A DNA stretch of 64,000 nucleotides, from the NCBI GenBank assembly GCA_012295275.1, contig CM022665.1:10281476-10345475 (forward strand). Reading direction: 5' to 3'. This stretch comes from Chrysomallon squamiferum (Eukaryota; Mollusca; Gastropoda; Neomphalida; Peltospiridae). Under the pieces are notes generated by a model that was given only the letters and a program-made list of their open reading frames with translations, was not told the origin of the DNA and made no database searches. Position 1 is the first letter of the stretch; each line of letters begins with the position of its first letter. The position numbers and the translations under genes were made by a program. This document shows, piece by piece, positions 9,421-22,504 of this stretch.

Positions 9421-11218
9421 CATGTCTTGGCTTACGTTTCGGGAAGAAGAAGAAAAAAAAAGCTATACGAACCACTAATGGATAGTTAGGTCCGCCAGTC
9501 ACGCACTCTCTTACTGCAGGCAGGCTCTCACAGCGTCAGCTGCGCATCAGTATCGTCTGCTTGTATGATAGTGGTTGATAATGTAATTTCTTAATATACA
9601 GTATCATATTCAAATTCGTTTTAATTATAATATGCATATTGAGAAAGGTAGAGTAATAAATGCAATAATTCATTAGAAAGTAATTTAAAAACAACAACAA
9701 AATCCAAACCTGTGTATATGTATGTGTAATATGTCCTAATGTTTTAAAGATTATGATTTTAAAAATAATTATTAACCCATCTCACAATTATCATAAAACA
9801 TCTCCATCATTATCATTTATACTCATGTCCCTCTTTTTTCTGTCCTTTCAGGAAGAGTGCTATGCAAAAGGATTAAGCTGGATTTAACAAAAACTAAATA
9901 GACTCGCCAGAAGATTAACTGTGCATAGGAAACTTTATCTATCGGGCAGACTGCAATAATGTATGTGGAAGAGCTAGTCATTCCAGGTTTGAAAAGCAGT
10001 TTGAGACACTTTGAAGGATACATTCTGGGTTTTTACCAGTGGATGTATGTTTTAACAAGAACAACACAAATCTAGCACCAAGATGGTTCCAGGCAGTCCA
10101 AAGAGTCCTTCACACTCTGATCTCATTGGCCACTTGGTGACAGGAGTTCAGTGGTTATCTCTGCACCAGTTGTGGTCATCAGTGTTGATGATAATAATGA
10201 CCATTGTTGTGTGTATGATACAAATCCAGTAGTCCTTGCAAAATATGATGTGATATAAACTTTGGGAAAGATGTGACTTTTTCACTTGATGTGAAAACAA
10301 AACAATAACAACAACAACAACAACAACAACAAAATAAAAACAACAAATAACTCGATTCATATTAATATATTATTGACTTCTGAAAAAAAAAAAGGACTTA
10401 GGATTATGATATAATAAGAATGTCACCAATTTTTATTATATATGTCATGATCTCTTTGTATGTGTTAAAACACACACATTTGGTTGTTTATCAATATTAA
10501 GGACAACTTTTTAAATCACCATTTGCATTTGATATGGGCCAAGAAAATACACCCACACAAATGGCTGTTTTTAAATGTCAATGAAACAATCATTATTTTA
10601 AAAAAAAGGTAAAGAAAATAAAAATATTATATATATATATATACACATATATATATGGTTGCATTTCAAACTAACAAACTGCCATTTTTAAATATATAGT
10701 CCATAAAATTCACTTTTTTTTCTCCTTTTTTTAAAAATAAATGAACAACATGCTAACCTGTTGAAATTACTATTATACTAATAGAAATTATCAACTAGAG
10801 GTGACATGTTAATATTATATATATTTTAAAAAAAAGAAGAAGAAAAAAGATATAATAATACAAATTTTTATTAACGTTAATGTTAATATTGCCTGTTGGT
10901 AAATTTTAATACATTATACAACAACAGTTAACAAGAAAGAACAAGTCTTCCATTTTGATAAAATAAAACATTTAACTTGAGGTTTTCCCCCCTCTTCCAC
11001 CCATTGTTAATTTTCCTCGTACACCAACCCCCACACTTTCATGCAGCATTATAATTTATAATGACCAAACACAAAGAAAAAAAGGTTTGAAAATTATTTA
11101 TTATAATTTATTTAAATTATGAAAAATTGGTTATTTATTCATTCCTATTAGTACTGCAGATATATTTATTTATTTATATTTAAAAGACAAATTATGAATA
11201 AAATTTGTATGTCATTGT

Positions 11219-11252
<34 letters not shown>

Positions 11253-11420
11253 AACAGCTGCTGTAAAATGGTTATATTGTATAGTATTTAATGTTTCATT
11301 GCATGTTTTTCTTTTTTTGTCTTCTCAATTATTTTTAATATATATATATATATTTTTAAAAATTTTTAAACTTGAAATCTCAATTTATTAAGATACTTTG
11401 GAAGATTGATAATTATTATA

Positions 11421-11454
<34 letters not shown>

Positions 11455-12092
11455 GTAAGTTTTCTATTTCATAAACATGTTTTTAATTTTTTTAATTTAA
11501 TTCTTTATTTTTAATGGTCCTTTTTGCAAATATTCTGAGAAGTCGGGAGTACATGATCCAACATCACATTTTTATAATTAATACATTTTAAAAATATTTT
11601 AAAAATTTGAATGAAAATATTTATATAATTGTAAGTCCAATTTGTTTTAGACTGTTTTTGTTTTGTTTAATTTAAATGCTTTAATGAAATTCAGTTAATG
11701 AAAATTGTTATGTTTCTGGATCATGTACCTCTGGCTCTCAACAATATTAAGGGCTGTGCAATGCCTAGCACAAAGACTAGGTAGTAATTTTTGATCTCCT
11801 TAATTTAACCGTTATTCAGCTGTTTGTGTGTTATGTACGTGTAGAATTATATATATATAATATACACGCACATATTTGTTTGGTATGTTACCTTATGTAG
11901 ACATTTTTGCCCGTTGAAGGCAAATGTATTTGTTAAACACTCCACATTATATATATTATATATATTTGAAGAAACCATGCATAATGAATGAATATGAAAT
12001 GAATAAAATATAAAACTGAACATTTTGCCTTCGCTTTTTGTTTTATTAATTTTTAGATGAACTGGTGTTGCAGAATATATTTCATGAAAAGG

Positions 12093-12127
<35 letters not shown>

Positions 12128-12758
12128 AGCTAGAAACCAAAAGAGAAGAAAAAACATTACTATCTTTGAAAAATAAATGATCTGTAAAACAAAACAAAGC
12201 AGGTTTTATATATCTTAATGACATCGCAGTATGCGAGGTGCTGTGCGACAAGGGCATTTACTAACTGATGCCTCTGAAAATTAAGTAACGGATCATAAAT
12301 GACGGCAGTCTAGCTCCAATATTGAACATAAAATTTATTTTTAACGTTATTCAGCTGTAAATACTGAAAGAAATATGTTAAAACAGCAAATTCACGAAGG
12401 GTGGGGGAAGCACTTAAAAAAAAAAAAAAAAAAAAAACTAATGCACACAAAAATTGGAATCAAACAACATTTTATAACATATTTTAAAATTTATGTCTAA
12501 AAAAAAAAAAAAAAAATCTCACGTTAAAACGTAACCTCCGCATGCAGTGAAAATGTCAAATTTTATTTTATTTAATTTTTTTAACTGTGACGATTATTCT
12601 AATTCTTTAACAACCAGAAAGAAGAAATATATAAGTATATTATAAGTTAATGATCGGTTCATTTTAAACTTATATAAAATTATGTACGTGCTAATAAACA
12701 TTAACATTATTATTTTACATTACATGCTAATTTTAACATTAATGTAAGTAACATAATC
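9421..12758. other. AT-rich non-coding DNA with homopolymers
   Basis: This stretch is dominated by A/T homopolymers (A-runs at about 11223-11250 and 12089-12125, T-run at about 11440-11454), (CAA)n at about 10308-10331 and TA runs. A pyrimidine tract ending in TTTCAG at 9844-9850 resembles a splice acceptor and could precede a non-coding 3' UTR exon, but nothing confirms it. No protein domain is seen. Confidence 0.35.
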
Positions 12759-12766
12759 ATACATAC

Positions 12767-12858
12767 ACACACACACACACACACACACATACACACACAT
12801 ATACATACATACGTACGTTTATTTATATATAAACACGTACGTACGTACGTACGTACAT
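12767..12858. repeat. (CA)n, (CATA)n and (ACGT)n compound array
   Basis: A CA array grades into CATA units and then into six consecutive ACGT units (about 12834-12857). ACGT is self-complementary and CpG-containing, so the array can form hairpins and is a potential methylation-dense spot. Shorter ACGT runs occur near 20757 and 31981. Confidence 0.9.
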
Positions 12859-13335
12859 ATGCATGTCGCAAGAATGAATGCGGTCACCTTTTCATGTGTT
12901 ATTTTTCAGTTATCTCTCTCTTACTTAAAAAAAAAAAACAACAGAAGGCCACGCTCTTCTTGTAAACGGTAAACACACCCTCAGATTACTTGCTTACTAT
13001 GGGGATTCTAACTGGTTGTGTTTAACGTTTACAGCAGATGGTTGCAAATTGCGAACATGAGGTATTTAGTTACAGAATCAGCTGACTGCTTTCTGCATAT
13101 GACATAACCCAAATTCACTGGGGAGCAGTAGAACTGTAAACAAACAAGGAATTTCAAGGTTATGTACCACTGATCAAAACTGACAGATCTGTGAAAAAAA
13201 AAAAAAAGAAAAAAAAGAAAGAAAGAAAGAAAAAAAGAAATTCTTCAGAATACAGTTATATATAAATAAATTTATTCTTTTGAGTTGCAATAAATTTGTT
13301 GGTGTTTTTTTTTTTTTTTTTTTCCCCTCCGCAGG

Positions 13336-13366
<31 letters not shown>

Positions 13367-14157
13367 TTTATTTGGGTATCTGTTGAATAAATTAATTTTT
13401 TAAAACTTATAAACTGTGGAAAAACGAAACAAAATGAAAAAAACAACAACAAAACAAGAAAAGAAACACACAACCAAAACACAAAACAGAAACAAAAAAC
13501 AAAGCAGCAACCTACCCACCCTCAAAAAAAAAACCCAACAACAACAGCAACAAAATTATAAAACAAAAATAAGAATCGAAACCAAAACAAAAATTTCCCA
13601 AGCTTTATTAATACATGGTACAGAGTTAACGTTTCAGTTTCCTGTTGGAAATTCCCTAATTCGGTTTCACCTTTGAGCCCGCTACTACTTCTACTCTTGT
13701 TGTTGATCAACCCTGAACTCCTCCCTGTGTCAGTGTCTTGATAGCAGAGTGTACACTTTGTATAGCATTATCTCACCGTGTTAGCACGCACTGCAGCTTA
13801 TTAAGCAAGAACAAAGAGAAAAGAGGATCAATGGCCAGATATATGAGAATGTCAAGATAAATCTGTGTTCATTATCTGATACAGCAAGTTCAACATACGT
13901 GTGTCTGTGTGTCTGTCTCCGGAATCATCCACTCGCACTTTCTCTCTGTCTCACCTTTTCTCTGTTTATCTCTCTCCCTGTCTGTCTATTTCTCTATCCC
14001 CGTCTCTCTATTTCTCCCTGCTCTCCCATCCCCTTCCCTCTCCGTGTTTCCACTGCACCCTCACTTTCCCTCCCTCCCGTTCCCTCTTTCTGTCTCACCT
14101 AATAATTCCAGTTCTTAACGTTCCCCATCTTTCAGTCTCTCTCTGTAAGAGTGCATA

Positions 14158-14158
<1 letters not shown>
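12859..14158. other. Non-coding; homopolymer-rich then pyrimidine-rich
   Basis: Long A and T homopolymers occur between 13190 and 13360 and an A/C-rich stretch at 13420-13560. A degenerate CTCT/CCCT pyrimidine tract occupies about 13905-14150. The Lys/Asn-rich and Ser-Leu-Pro-rich ORFs here are composition artefacts. Confidence 0.45.
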
Positions 14159-14236
<78 letters not shown>

Positions 14237-14256
14237 GAACACACGCACGAACACAC
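14159..14256. repeat. (CA)n microsatellite
   Basis: A perfect CA array runs from about 14159 to 14232 and continues as imperfect CACACGCACGAA units to 14256. Confidence 0.95.
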
Positions 14257-17165
14257 AGAATCACATACAGATTTTCATCGACAGACAAAATTATTATGGA
14301 TATAAATTCAACACGAAACTGATTGATTTCTACTTCGACGCTCTTTTATACACGATCTTTTGACGTTTCTCGATACATGTAAGTTAATGCATTCACATGG
14401 AGATAAATATAGACTGAAACGTTTGCCATTGACACTTAATAAGCTTTATTATTTTTGATAACGAGCAGAAATTTGATTTGACATTTTGAATATCGATCTT
14501 TACTTCTCTCTATTTTTATATAGTCTTGTAATCTGCAAAGTGTGTTTATCTACTGGGTGTGTCTGATATTTGGAAAAATATATTTACTTACTTAGCAGTT
14601 TTTATCTGCATGTATATGTGCATATGTGTATATATCCCAGTATGGGTGTATGTATATGTGTGAATGTCTGCGTATACAAATGTATGGATGTATGCATATT
14701 TATTAAAGTGTGTACTGTGTGTAAAACTATTTTAAAAAAAAAAAAAAAGCCTAGCTGTGAAAAAGGTTGAATTCATGACAATACCAAAGAAAATGCATCT
14801 TTTGCTACAGTGTATCATAAATCAGTAGAAAAATACTAAATAAAATGAAATAAAAGAAAAGAAAAGAAAAGAAAAAAAACAAAAAACGAAAAATGAAATG
14901 AATTGAAATAAAATATAACTGACGAGATTCGGATTATAATGATACGCCACACCACTTCATTCACACCACTGACCTTCTTGGTCATTTTGGTCATCTTAAA
15001 AAAAGAAAACAGTTTTCAAATCTGCCATCTGTCTGGTCATAGTGCAACAGTTGACACCTGTTGAATAAAGTACCCGTTGGCTCCAATTGCATTGTTTTCG
15101 TTGACCACAGTCCAGCAGGTGTATAATTTTCTTTGAAAATGTTGAAGGAGCTAGCTTGGGTCAAGGCTTTTGCCTTGTCGTGTGCTGCTGGCCAATAGAA
15201 CCTGTTGCTTTGGCAAAGCAGCGGAAGATTTGTTTGTGTCTTGTTTGCCAGTGAATTAATTGTGTGTTATAGCAACACAAATACTTCCATCGCTTGTCCT
15301 AAACTATTGTCCTAAAAAGCGGTTAAAACTCGAATGAGCTGGTGTGGTCCGCCTTTTATCCGAGGAGGAAAATAAAACAGAAAGAAATGGAAAAAAAAAA
15401 AATATGGACATATGGTTGATGATGTCATTTCGGAATTTTGGCGGGTTTTTTTCCTTCTTTCCTTGTCTTCTTGTTCATGGTTGACTAAAAAAATGGTATG
15501 AGTTAATTAACAAGTGTTTGGGGTTTAGTGACCCTTGTCCGTGAAGAACAGTTAACAAAAGATGTGATTCACCATCACTAACACTGTACTTTAAACGTTC
15601 TTGCATAAGAATGTGTTACTGGGATCAGTTCATAGTAACAGCTCCACCACTGGGAATATATATGTAAGACCACTATATAAATTACTTATATATTAAGCCT
15701 TTTTTTTATCTTTTCACAAAGATATACATGTTCGACAGTGGTTTGCTTTTACCAAATCTTCATAACTGACGGCAAATAATGACAACGATGACGATAACAA
15801 GGATGATGATATTTACCCGATGATGAATAACACAGACGTTTCTTACCTTATTTGGATAGTAAAGCGATATACGTAATGCATCTTGAATAAAATTCTTTTG
15901 GTATAAATCGTTTAAAATAACATTATAGTACCTGGCTTTTGACAAATTTCGAAACTTGGATATGCGTAATGACATTAAACGCTGGATCGCTTCTCGGTGC
16001 TGGCATCTTTTGAGATTCAACTGCAGAGGTGTAAGATAACAAAATGAGTTAAATTTATAACTTCATAACCATAAAGCCAAGAATTTTTTTTTTTTTTTTT
16101 TTTTTTTTAACTGCATCTCAGACACATGCCATTATAGCATTTGTCATACAAGCAAGTTTAAAGTTTTGAAAAAGTTTTGAAAATGTTTTGAAAAAGTTTA
16201 TAACCAAAGCAAATGTTTCGTATGAACTCTGAACAAGTCCAAGGAAAATTATCTGTTCGGCAAAACGCCAGTGCGTTGTTAGCACTGCCTTGTTTACACC
16301 AAATGATCTAAAACACATCAAATTTGCCATCAAGTGGCTAACGCAGCTTATCTAAATTGTTAGAGATAAATCGACACTTTCGTTCTAGCTCTTGTCCTCG
16401 TATTAACCCCTATAATTATACTGCAGTATAATCAGCTATTGTCGCCAGCTTCACTATTTGCTGATGAGAGCTAAATGAAGGTTGATAAAAGGAAAACAAA
16501 TCAGTTTTATACGTACAGACTGATGTTTTTATTCTATAACATGCACGTACATGCACAGTTACGCACACACACATATAGTTACACATATGTAATTATCGTA
16601 AAATTAATTATAATTGTATCATCGGCACTCGAATTGAAAAAATTTAAAATTACTTACATACATATTTTAGATCGTACCTACAACATTTTTCCCTTTCATT
16701 AGGATTATTTTATGTGAATTTTCCGACTGGAGGAAATCACATACTACACCATTACAAAACTGCTCGTGGAGCGATTGTTAGAACGGAATATAGCTCCACG
16801 GGTGCACTAAAAATGATAGATCCTGATGCCAAATACTTTTCATGTTAGCACATTAAAGATATAGATTATACCATTATTTATTTATTTATTTATTTGTATA
16901 CGCAGAAAACTCTAGGCTTATACTTGACCTATCTTTTATGTTTTTGTATCGTTTCAGTTTCGGTAGAAGTAGATACAGAAACACGTTGGTTGAATGATTT
17001 ATGTCCTGTTAGTAACATTGCGAAACGTACCACGTGTTAATTGTTATCTATCTACAGTGAAAGAGAACACGTGTTTTTAATACGTTAAATTATACCATGT
17101 TAAATGCTACAGCTGAAGTAGCATGGAAGAAAACTGACATAAATATAGAAACAGCCGACATGCGA
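14257..17165. other. Non-coding DNA, no gene recognised
   Basis: Mixed AT-rich sequence. Noted items are an E2F-type TTTTGGCGGG at 15436-15445, imperfect TATG/GTAT units at about 14610-14700, (ATTT)n at about 16877-16894 and CACGTG boxes near 17031 and 17069. Short ORFs (15760-16020 minus, 16118-16333 minus) have no family resemblance that I can see. Confidence 0.35.
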
Positions 17166-17180
17166 TTTAAATTGTTTCCC

Positions 17181-17182
17181 AT

Positions 17183-17225
<43 letters not shown>

Positions 17226-17227
17226 TT
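17181..17227. repeat. (ATTT)n microsatellite
   Basis: Perfect tetranucleotide ATTT array of about eleven units. Confidence 0.9.
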
Positions 17228-17364
17228 GTTGTTGTTAAAATATTAGAAGGAAATATTTTGTATCACATGGTTCTGTCTTCTTTCCATGGCACCAAACGCA
17301 GCCTTTTCAATTATTAATACCATTGCTCAAAAGACCCACAAAACAGAATAACATCTTATTATAT

Positions 17365-17373
<9 letters not shown>

Positions 17374-17432
<59 letters not shown>
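17374..17432. repeat. (CA)n microsatellite
   Basis: Perfect CA array of about 29 units, preceded by ATAC units. Confidence 0.95.
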
Positions 17433-17436
<4 letters not shown>

Positions 17437-17881
17437 GGACACGCTCATACATATCTCTCACGTCTCATTTACAAGTAGATCATAACAGTATATAACAAAC
17501 TGTATTACGAATCTATTTTCCCCATGATATGTTCTTAAAAGGCTTGGGCAATTTATTATTGTTATTATTCTTATATGGTAATGTAATAGATTCCTACTAC
17601 TAATAATATGTCTCGTTAGAAGCGAGCAAAGGTCGGTGTTTGAAAGCGAGACACGCGTTGAAGACATAAAAACATGAATTAATTCTTATCTGTTTTCTGC
17701 ACCTTGTGGGAAAAAAAATGTCCCGTCGTTCAGCACGAGGAGTCATTATAAGAGATATCTCAGTCATGATCGATAAATGTTAGGTAGTAGGATCAAATCT
17801 CGATAATGGCGTGGTGGATTATTTTTCGTTTAAATAAATTTCATCCTCTGTTTTTGTTTCGTTTATGTGCGATGTTGAAGA

Positions 17882-17987
<106 letters not shown>

Positions 17988-18344
17988 GCACGTACTGTTC
18001 ACATCTAATATAAAACTACATCATATTTATTAGAGGTTAGAAACACTTCTAAATCTTACACCAACCTGCCTTTGGCTTACAGTAATAATGCGTTTTAAAA
18101 ACATCCTTATTTAACTCTGTTTCAATAACCAGTAATTAAAAATTGTGTTTATGCGTCATTAAACAATCATGTTTTTTTTTTTTAGCAGTGTAAGTAAATC
18201 TATCGGCTATATTGCCAAGATGATGTAAGTAATTAAAAAATTTCGGTTCCCTGGAGAAGGTAATTAATGAACACAGTTATTATCATGTTTATGGTTTTAT
18301 TAGCTTAGACATGTACTATACACCTTTAGTTTTCAATATCTACT
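17988..18344. other. Non-coding DNA
   Basis: AT-rich sequence with no recognisable feature apart from one T-homopolymer at about 18172-18183. Confidence 0.35.
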
Positions 18345-18625
18345 GTTAATAATAATAAATAATTTTAATAATAATAATAATGATGATGACGATGATGATA
18401 ATAATAATTTTAATGACGATAACGATGATAACAGTAACAACGATATTGATAACAATAATGGTAGTTTTGAGTTCATAATCATCACCATCATCATTATTAT
18501 TTTTAGCAACAGCAGCAGTATTAGTATTAGTGTTAGTTGAAGCTGTAGTAGTAGTAGTAGTTGTCGTAGTAGCACTACTACTACTACTACTAATGAAGTA
18601 TGTATAATAATAATAATAATAAAAT
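18345..18625. repeat. Degenerate triplet array (AAT/GAT/AGT/ACT)
   Basis: Interrupted AAT, GAT, ATC, AGC and AGT triplet runs follow one another. The Leu/Ser-rich minus-strand ORF is a by-product. Confidence 0.85.
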
Positions 18626-18689
18626 GGAGAAGGAGCAAAAAGATAACAAAAACATTATTTAAGATAAAATAAAACCGAAGAATCACGAA

Positions 18690-19020
18690 CTGACACGGTT
18701 TTTGCTAGGCGATTCACGTGTCATATCGCTCGTACCTGACCAGGCCTATATCTTTCGATATTTTCACTGCTGACGTCAACTTGCTGACTCAGTAGTGTTT
18801 ACTTGGCCGTTCGTTTGCTTTCCACCTGTTAAACGCACATGGCGGAGCAAGTGCAGTGTACACAGTGTCAAAACTGTCTCTGATCGTTGAATCGAGGTCT
18901 TTGTATTTAAATGGACGCGACAAACACAGCGCTTCCGTGTCACATGTTTCAGTTCGGTTTTGGATTGCTTGTTATCAAATATAAATATCAACCGAGACTG
19001 GTGTCACGTGACATTATTGA
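18690..19020. promoter_or_regulatory. Candidate cis-regulatory island bounded by E-boxes
   Basis: This low-repeat island lies between two CACGTG boxes (18715-18720; palindromic GTCACGTGAC at 19003-19012). Inside are a perfect CRE palindrome TGACGTCA (18771-18778), a Maf/AP-1 type TGCTGACTCAG (18782-18792), a forkhead-type TGTTTAC (18796-18802) and a CACCTG E-box (18823-18828). Four different strong motifs within 60 bp is unusual for DNA of this composition. No splice-bounded coding sequence is visible. Enhancer function is inference. Confidence 0.4.
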
Positions 19021-19182
19021 TCATTATTGTTTTGTTGTTGATTTTTTTTCGCCTTCTTTCTGGTAAACGATATTGATTTGAAAACAAGGGACTGTGCGAG
19101 AAAAACTGAGTGAAAAGCTAATTGAATTGGTAACTGAGATCTGTTGAGTTATATATCACTTTTTAGAAAATTCACGAGAATG

Positions 19183-19219
<37 letters not shown>

Positions 19220-19500
19220 TTTAATAAAATTGCGAAACACTTTTGTGTGCATATGACACGCGCAACCCCTGTGTGTGTGTGTCCTTGTGAATTGATTATA
19301 ATATGCACGTGCGGGATATAACGGTCTGCTTCGGAGCTTAATTCATGAAACAGCTTGCGTTATTAATATATGAGATAGCGTTAATTTATTCATAAATATT
19401 CAATCAAAATCGCCGACACAAAAACTCAACAGCGGCGTGTCAAACTGTTATTGATTGAATTTTTATATTTTATAATCTTAATGATCAAAAATTAAACAGG

Positions 19501-19504
<4 letters not shown>
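19021..19504. other. Non-coding DNA with an (ATT)n array
   Basis: (ATT)n occupies about 19187-19219. The remainder is unique, with a CACGTG at 19307-19312 and no coding signal. Confidence 0.4.

Positions 19505-19572
<68 letters not shown>
19505..19572. repeat. (GA)n microsatellite
   Basis: Perfect GA array of 34 units. Confidence 0.95.
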
Positions 19573-19574
<2 letters not shown>

Positions 19575-20405
19575 TTTTAATGATTTTACTGGATTTCTTA
19601 TTAATAAAAATGAAATTTAATTATAAATGAAGATAAATCATGTATATGTATGTACGTATGTGCGAATATATATGTAAGTGCGTAGTGTTGTATATATATA
19701 TATATATATATATACTTCTTTATAACGTATATACATATTGCTGCATGCCTATGTATATAAATAGGTATTTTCCCAAAATGCGTGAAACATTAACATTCTA
19801 CACCTTACTCAAATGAACAAAAAAAGTGTTTTGCTACGCTTAATTTCTCTTATTTTATTATTATTATTTTTTTTTTTTTTCACCCGCTATTAGTTTTTCC
19901 AAATGGTGTACTGGTTAAACTTTGAGTATTTAAAATTTATTCAGCAGAAAAAAATAAAAAATAAAAAATCTCAAATTTTTCTATATATTTTTTTTTATTG
20001 TTAAAACTGCGGTCAATAAAACCGTAGATATTCCATATTCTTTGTACCATGGTACACACCATTAGTCGCTTTTAGACACAGTAAGTTCGTAATGGTGACA
20101 GAATGCAAATTGTCATGATCAGTATTCACCCAAGCCTTACCATCTCCATGCTAATGTGTTGAATATTTAAAGGAAATCTGACGATAACGGACGCTAGTGA
20201 CCAACGCCGCCGGCTAACTGACCGGACCTTTGCCGTTTAGTTATGCCCGTAGAACAGCGTAACGACCTACAAGTTTATAACATATACAGAACATTAGCAC
20301 TTTAATGTGCGTCTGGCCTGGGGGGGCTGTCTCGCTTGACATGCCTTTATGATACCCTCTGACAGAAGATGGAAAGCTAAAATGACTCACTGTTGGTCAA
20401 TGTTT
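19573..20405. other. Non-coding DNA
   Basis: TA run at about 19690-19713, T-homopolymers near 19867, and a GC-balanced segment at 20080-20370 that includes a perfect octamer ATGCAAAT at about 20103-20110. No gene is recognised. Confidence 0.35.
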
Positions 20406-20787
20406 TATATATGTATATATATATATATATGTATGTATGTTTTTCAGTTTCTGTCAATAAAATGTTTAAACGTCAGTTAGAAACGTTTTGGCTCCGGCAG
20501 TTTGACCTTGGACAAAAACAGGCTACAGATTATCTGAGAAAACAAATAAAAAGTGTTTTGTTATATATTTTTAATACTCTCTCTTCCCCCCTTTCATTTC
20601 TGTCTTTCTTTCTTTCGTTATTTATTTATTTATTCTTTTTCTTGCCGATATCAGTATCTGGTAGGTGTATGTGTATGTATGTGTGTGTGTGTGTGTATAT
20701 ATACATATATACGATCATTCACATGAGTTTGTATGTAAAAATAATAATATGTACATACGTACGTACGTTTAGGTATGTATGTGTGTG

Positions 20788-20832
<45 letters not shown>

Positions 20833-20893
20833 GTATGTATGTACGTATGTATGAATGTATGTATGTATGTATGATTATATATACGTTAATCGT
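20406..20893. repeat. TA/GTAT/GT compound microsatellites
   Basis: Separate TATATG, GT and GTAT/ACGT arrays (about 20407-20440, 20665-20712, 20757-20872) lie in pyrimidine-rich unique DNA. The 153-codon plus ORF is mostly repeat translation and has no recognisable domain in its non-repeat part. Confidence 0.8.
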
Positions 20894-21260
20894 GTAATGA
20901 GTCATACTTCTCAAATTACCTGAGTCACATTCGTCAAATTACCGGAGATATACTTCTCAAATTACCTGAGTCATATTCCTTAAATTACCTGAGATGTATT
21001 CCAGAAACTTCCTGAATGATATATGGCAGATTATTTCGTTCACATTTCATAATTACCTGCTTTGTAGATTATAAAATTTATATGAATTACGTACACTGGA
21101 TTCATTAATTCATATTCCAAAAACTACCTGAGTTACATTCAACAAATTATCTAAGCTATACATTCCACTAACTATCTTAGTTACATTCAACTAATTAACC
21201 CGAGTCATTTTACACAAATCATTTGACTAATATTCCACAGACTACCTGAATCGTGTTGCG
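20894..21260. repeat. Diverged minisatellite, 23-bp unit
   Basis: Roughly fourteen head-to-tail copies of a unit resembling CAAATTACCTGAGTCATATTC. The leftmost copies keep strict 23-bp spacing (starts near 20911, 20934, 20957, 20980, 21003). Copies to the right have small insertions and deletions. Most units carry TGAGTCA or a one-base variant, an AP-1-type word. Confidence 0.85.
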
Positions 21261-22395
21261 CATCCAGTTCTCAACCCATTTTTCACGATGAAATTAATTG
21301 ATTTTCTTCCTTAATGCCCGATTTACTTAGGAAATCGTGCACATCCGGCGTCTTGTAGTTTTGCCAGGACGTGTTTAGTGCCGGGACACGTGCAGTCACG
21401 CCATACTTCGCCAGTTTCTATTAGTCGCCATTTCTTATCAGCGCACGTACGTTAATTGACGTCATAATAAAAATTAAATCAGATTTTTTTTTTTCTTTCC
21501 TCTGCGTTTTATCAGATTCTGTACCGACGCATGTTTTTTTTCCTAATTTCCCATGACTTGCAGAGTATCACGATAGCGTACAGATTTCTTATTATTTGTT
21601 TTCGTTACAGTATGATTAAATTCGTCATAATGTGGTTTAATTAGTTGTCACAGTCAGTAATGGAGGTACAGATGTTAGGGCGGTAGAGCTTGAATGCAGT
21701 GACAGAAAAAGAGCAGTACCAGAGCTGTATGTACATGCATACGTACAAATATACATTTATAAAGAGCACATACATTATTTTTATTATTATTATTATTATT
21801 ATTTTTTTTTATAATAGAATATGGCTGATTGTTTATTGTCTGTTGTTTATATTTAACAAACATTCTGTTTACCTATTCGTCTTTATTTCACACATTCAAA
21901 CCCTTTTTGATTCATTACCCTTACAACAACAGAATAAACTGTACGTTACCAATATGGGTACAAAAAAGTATATGTTTTATTTATAACGTTCAATATAGAT
22001 GTATTACGTCAGAATCGTGATTGTTTATTTATGAAATAAAAAAAATAAAAAAGAAGAAAATAAAAAGAAGAATCAATTCAATCATAAAATGTTTGCGTAT
22101 ATATTTATTGATTTGTTCTTCTAGTTGATCTAATGACGGAAATAAAATAATATCTAGAAAAAAACAAGCAAAAACAACAACAAAAAACAACTTTTCGCTT
22201 CTTTTTTTTTCTTTTTTTCTCAATTCTATAAGAAAATCCATTGCGTTGCCAAGCTTTTATTTTATGCTACTTAGTCTAACACACTTCCCGTTATAAGCCA
22301 GCATCACGTAGAATTTAAATACGTCTCTGAAAAGAATTTTAAACAACATTATGTCCCAACGAAGTAAGAGTTCAAACTGATTATCTCAGTACATG
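21261..22395. other. Non-coding DNA
   Basis: AT-rich, with (ATT)n at about 21775-21801 and A/T-homopolymer-rich sequence at 22030-22230. A CACGTG occurs at 21386-21391. No exon is recognised. Confidence 0.35.
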
Positions 22396-22420
22396 TATAT
22401 TAATTCACTACACACACCAC

Positions 22421-22441
22421 ACATATATATATATATATACA

Positions 22442-22472
<31 letters not shown>

Positions 22473-22504
22473 CACACATACCTATATACATACATATATA
22501 AATA
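22421..22504. repeat. TA/GTAT compound array
   Basis: A TA run is followed by GTAT tetranucleotides and scattered ACAT units. Confidence 0.85.

Noticed and set aside
20894-21260. CRISPR-like array (regular short repeats)
   Set aside because: Repeats are head-to-tail and diverged without distinct spacers, and the genome is eukaryotic; this is a minisatellite.
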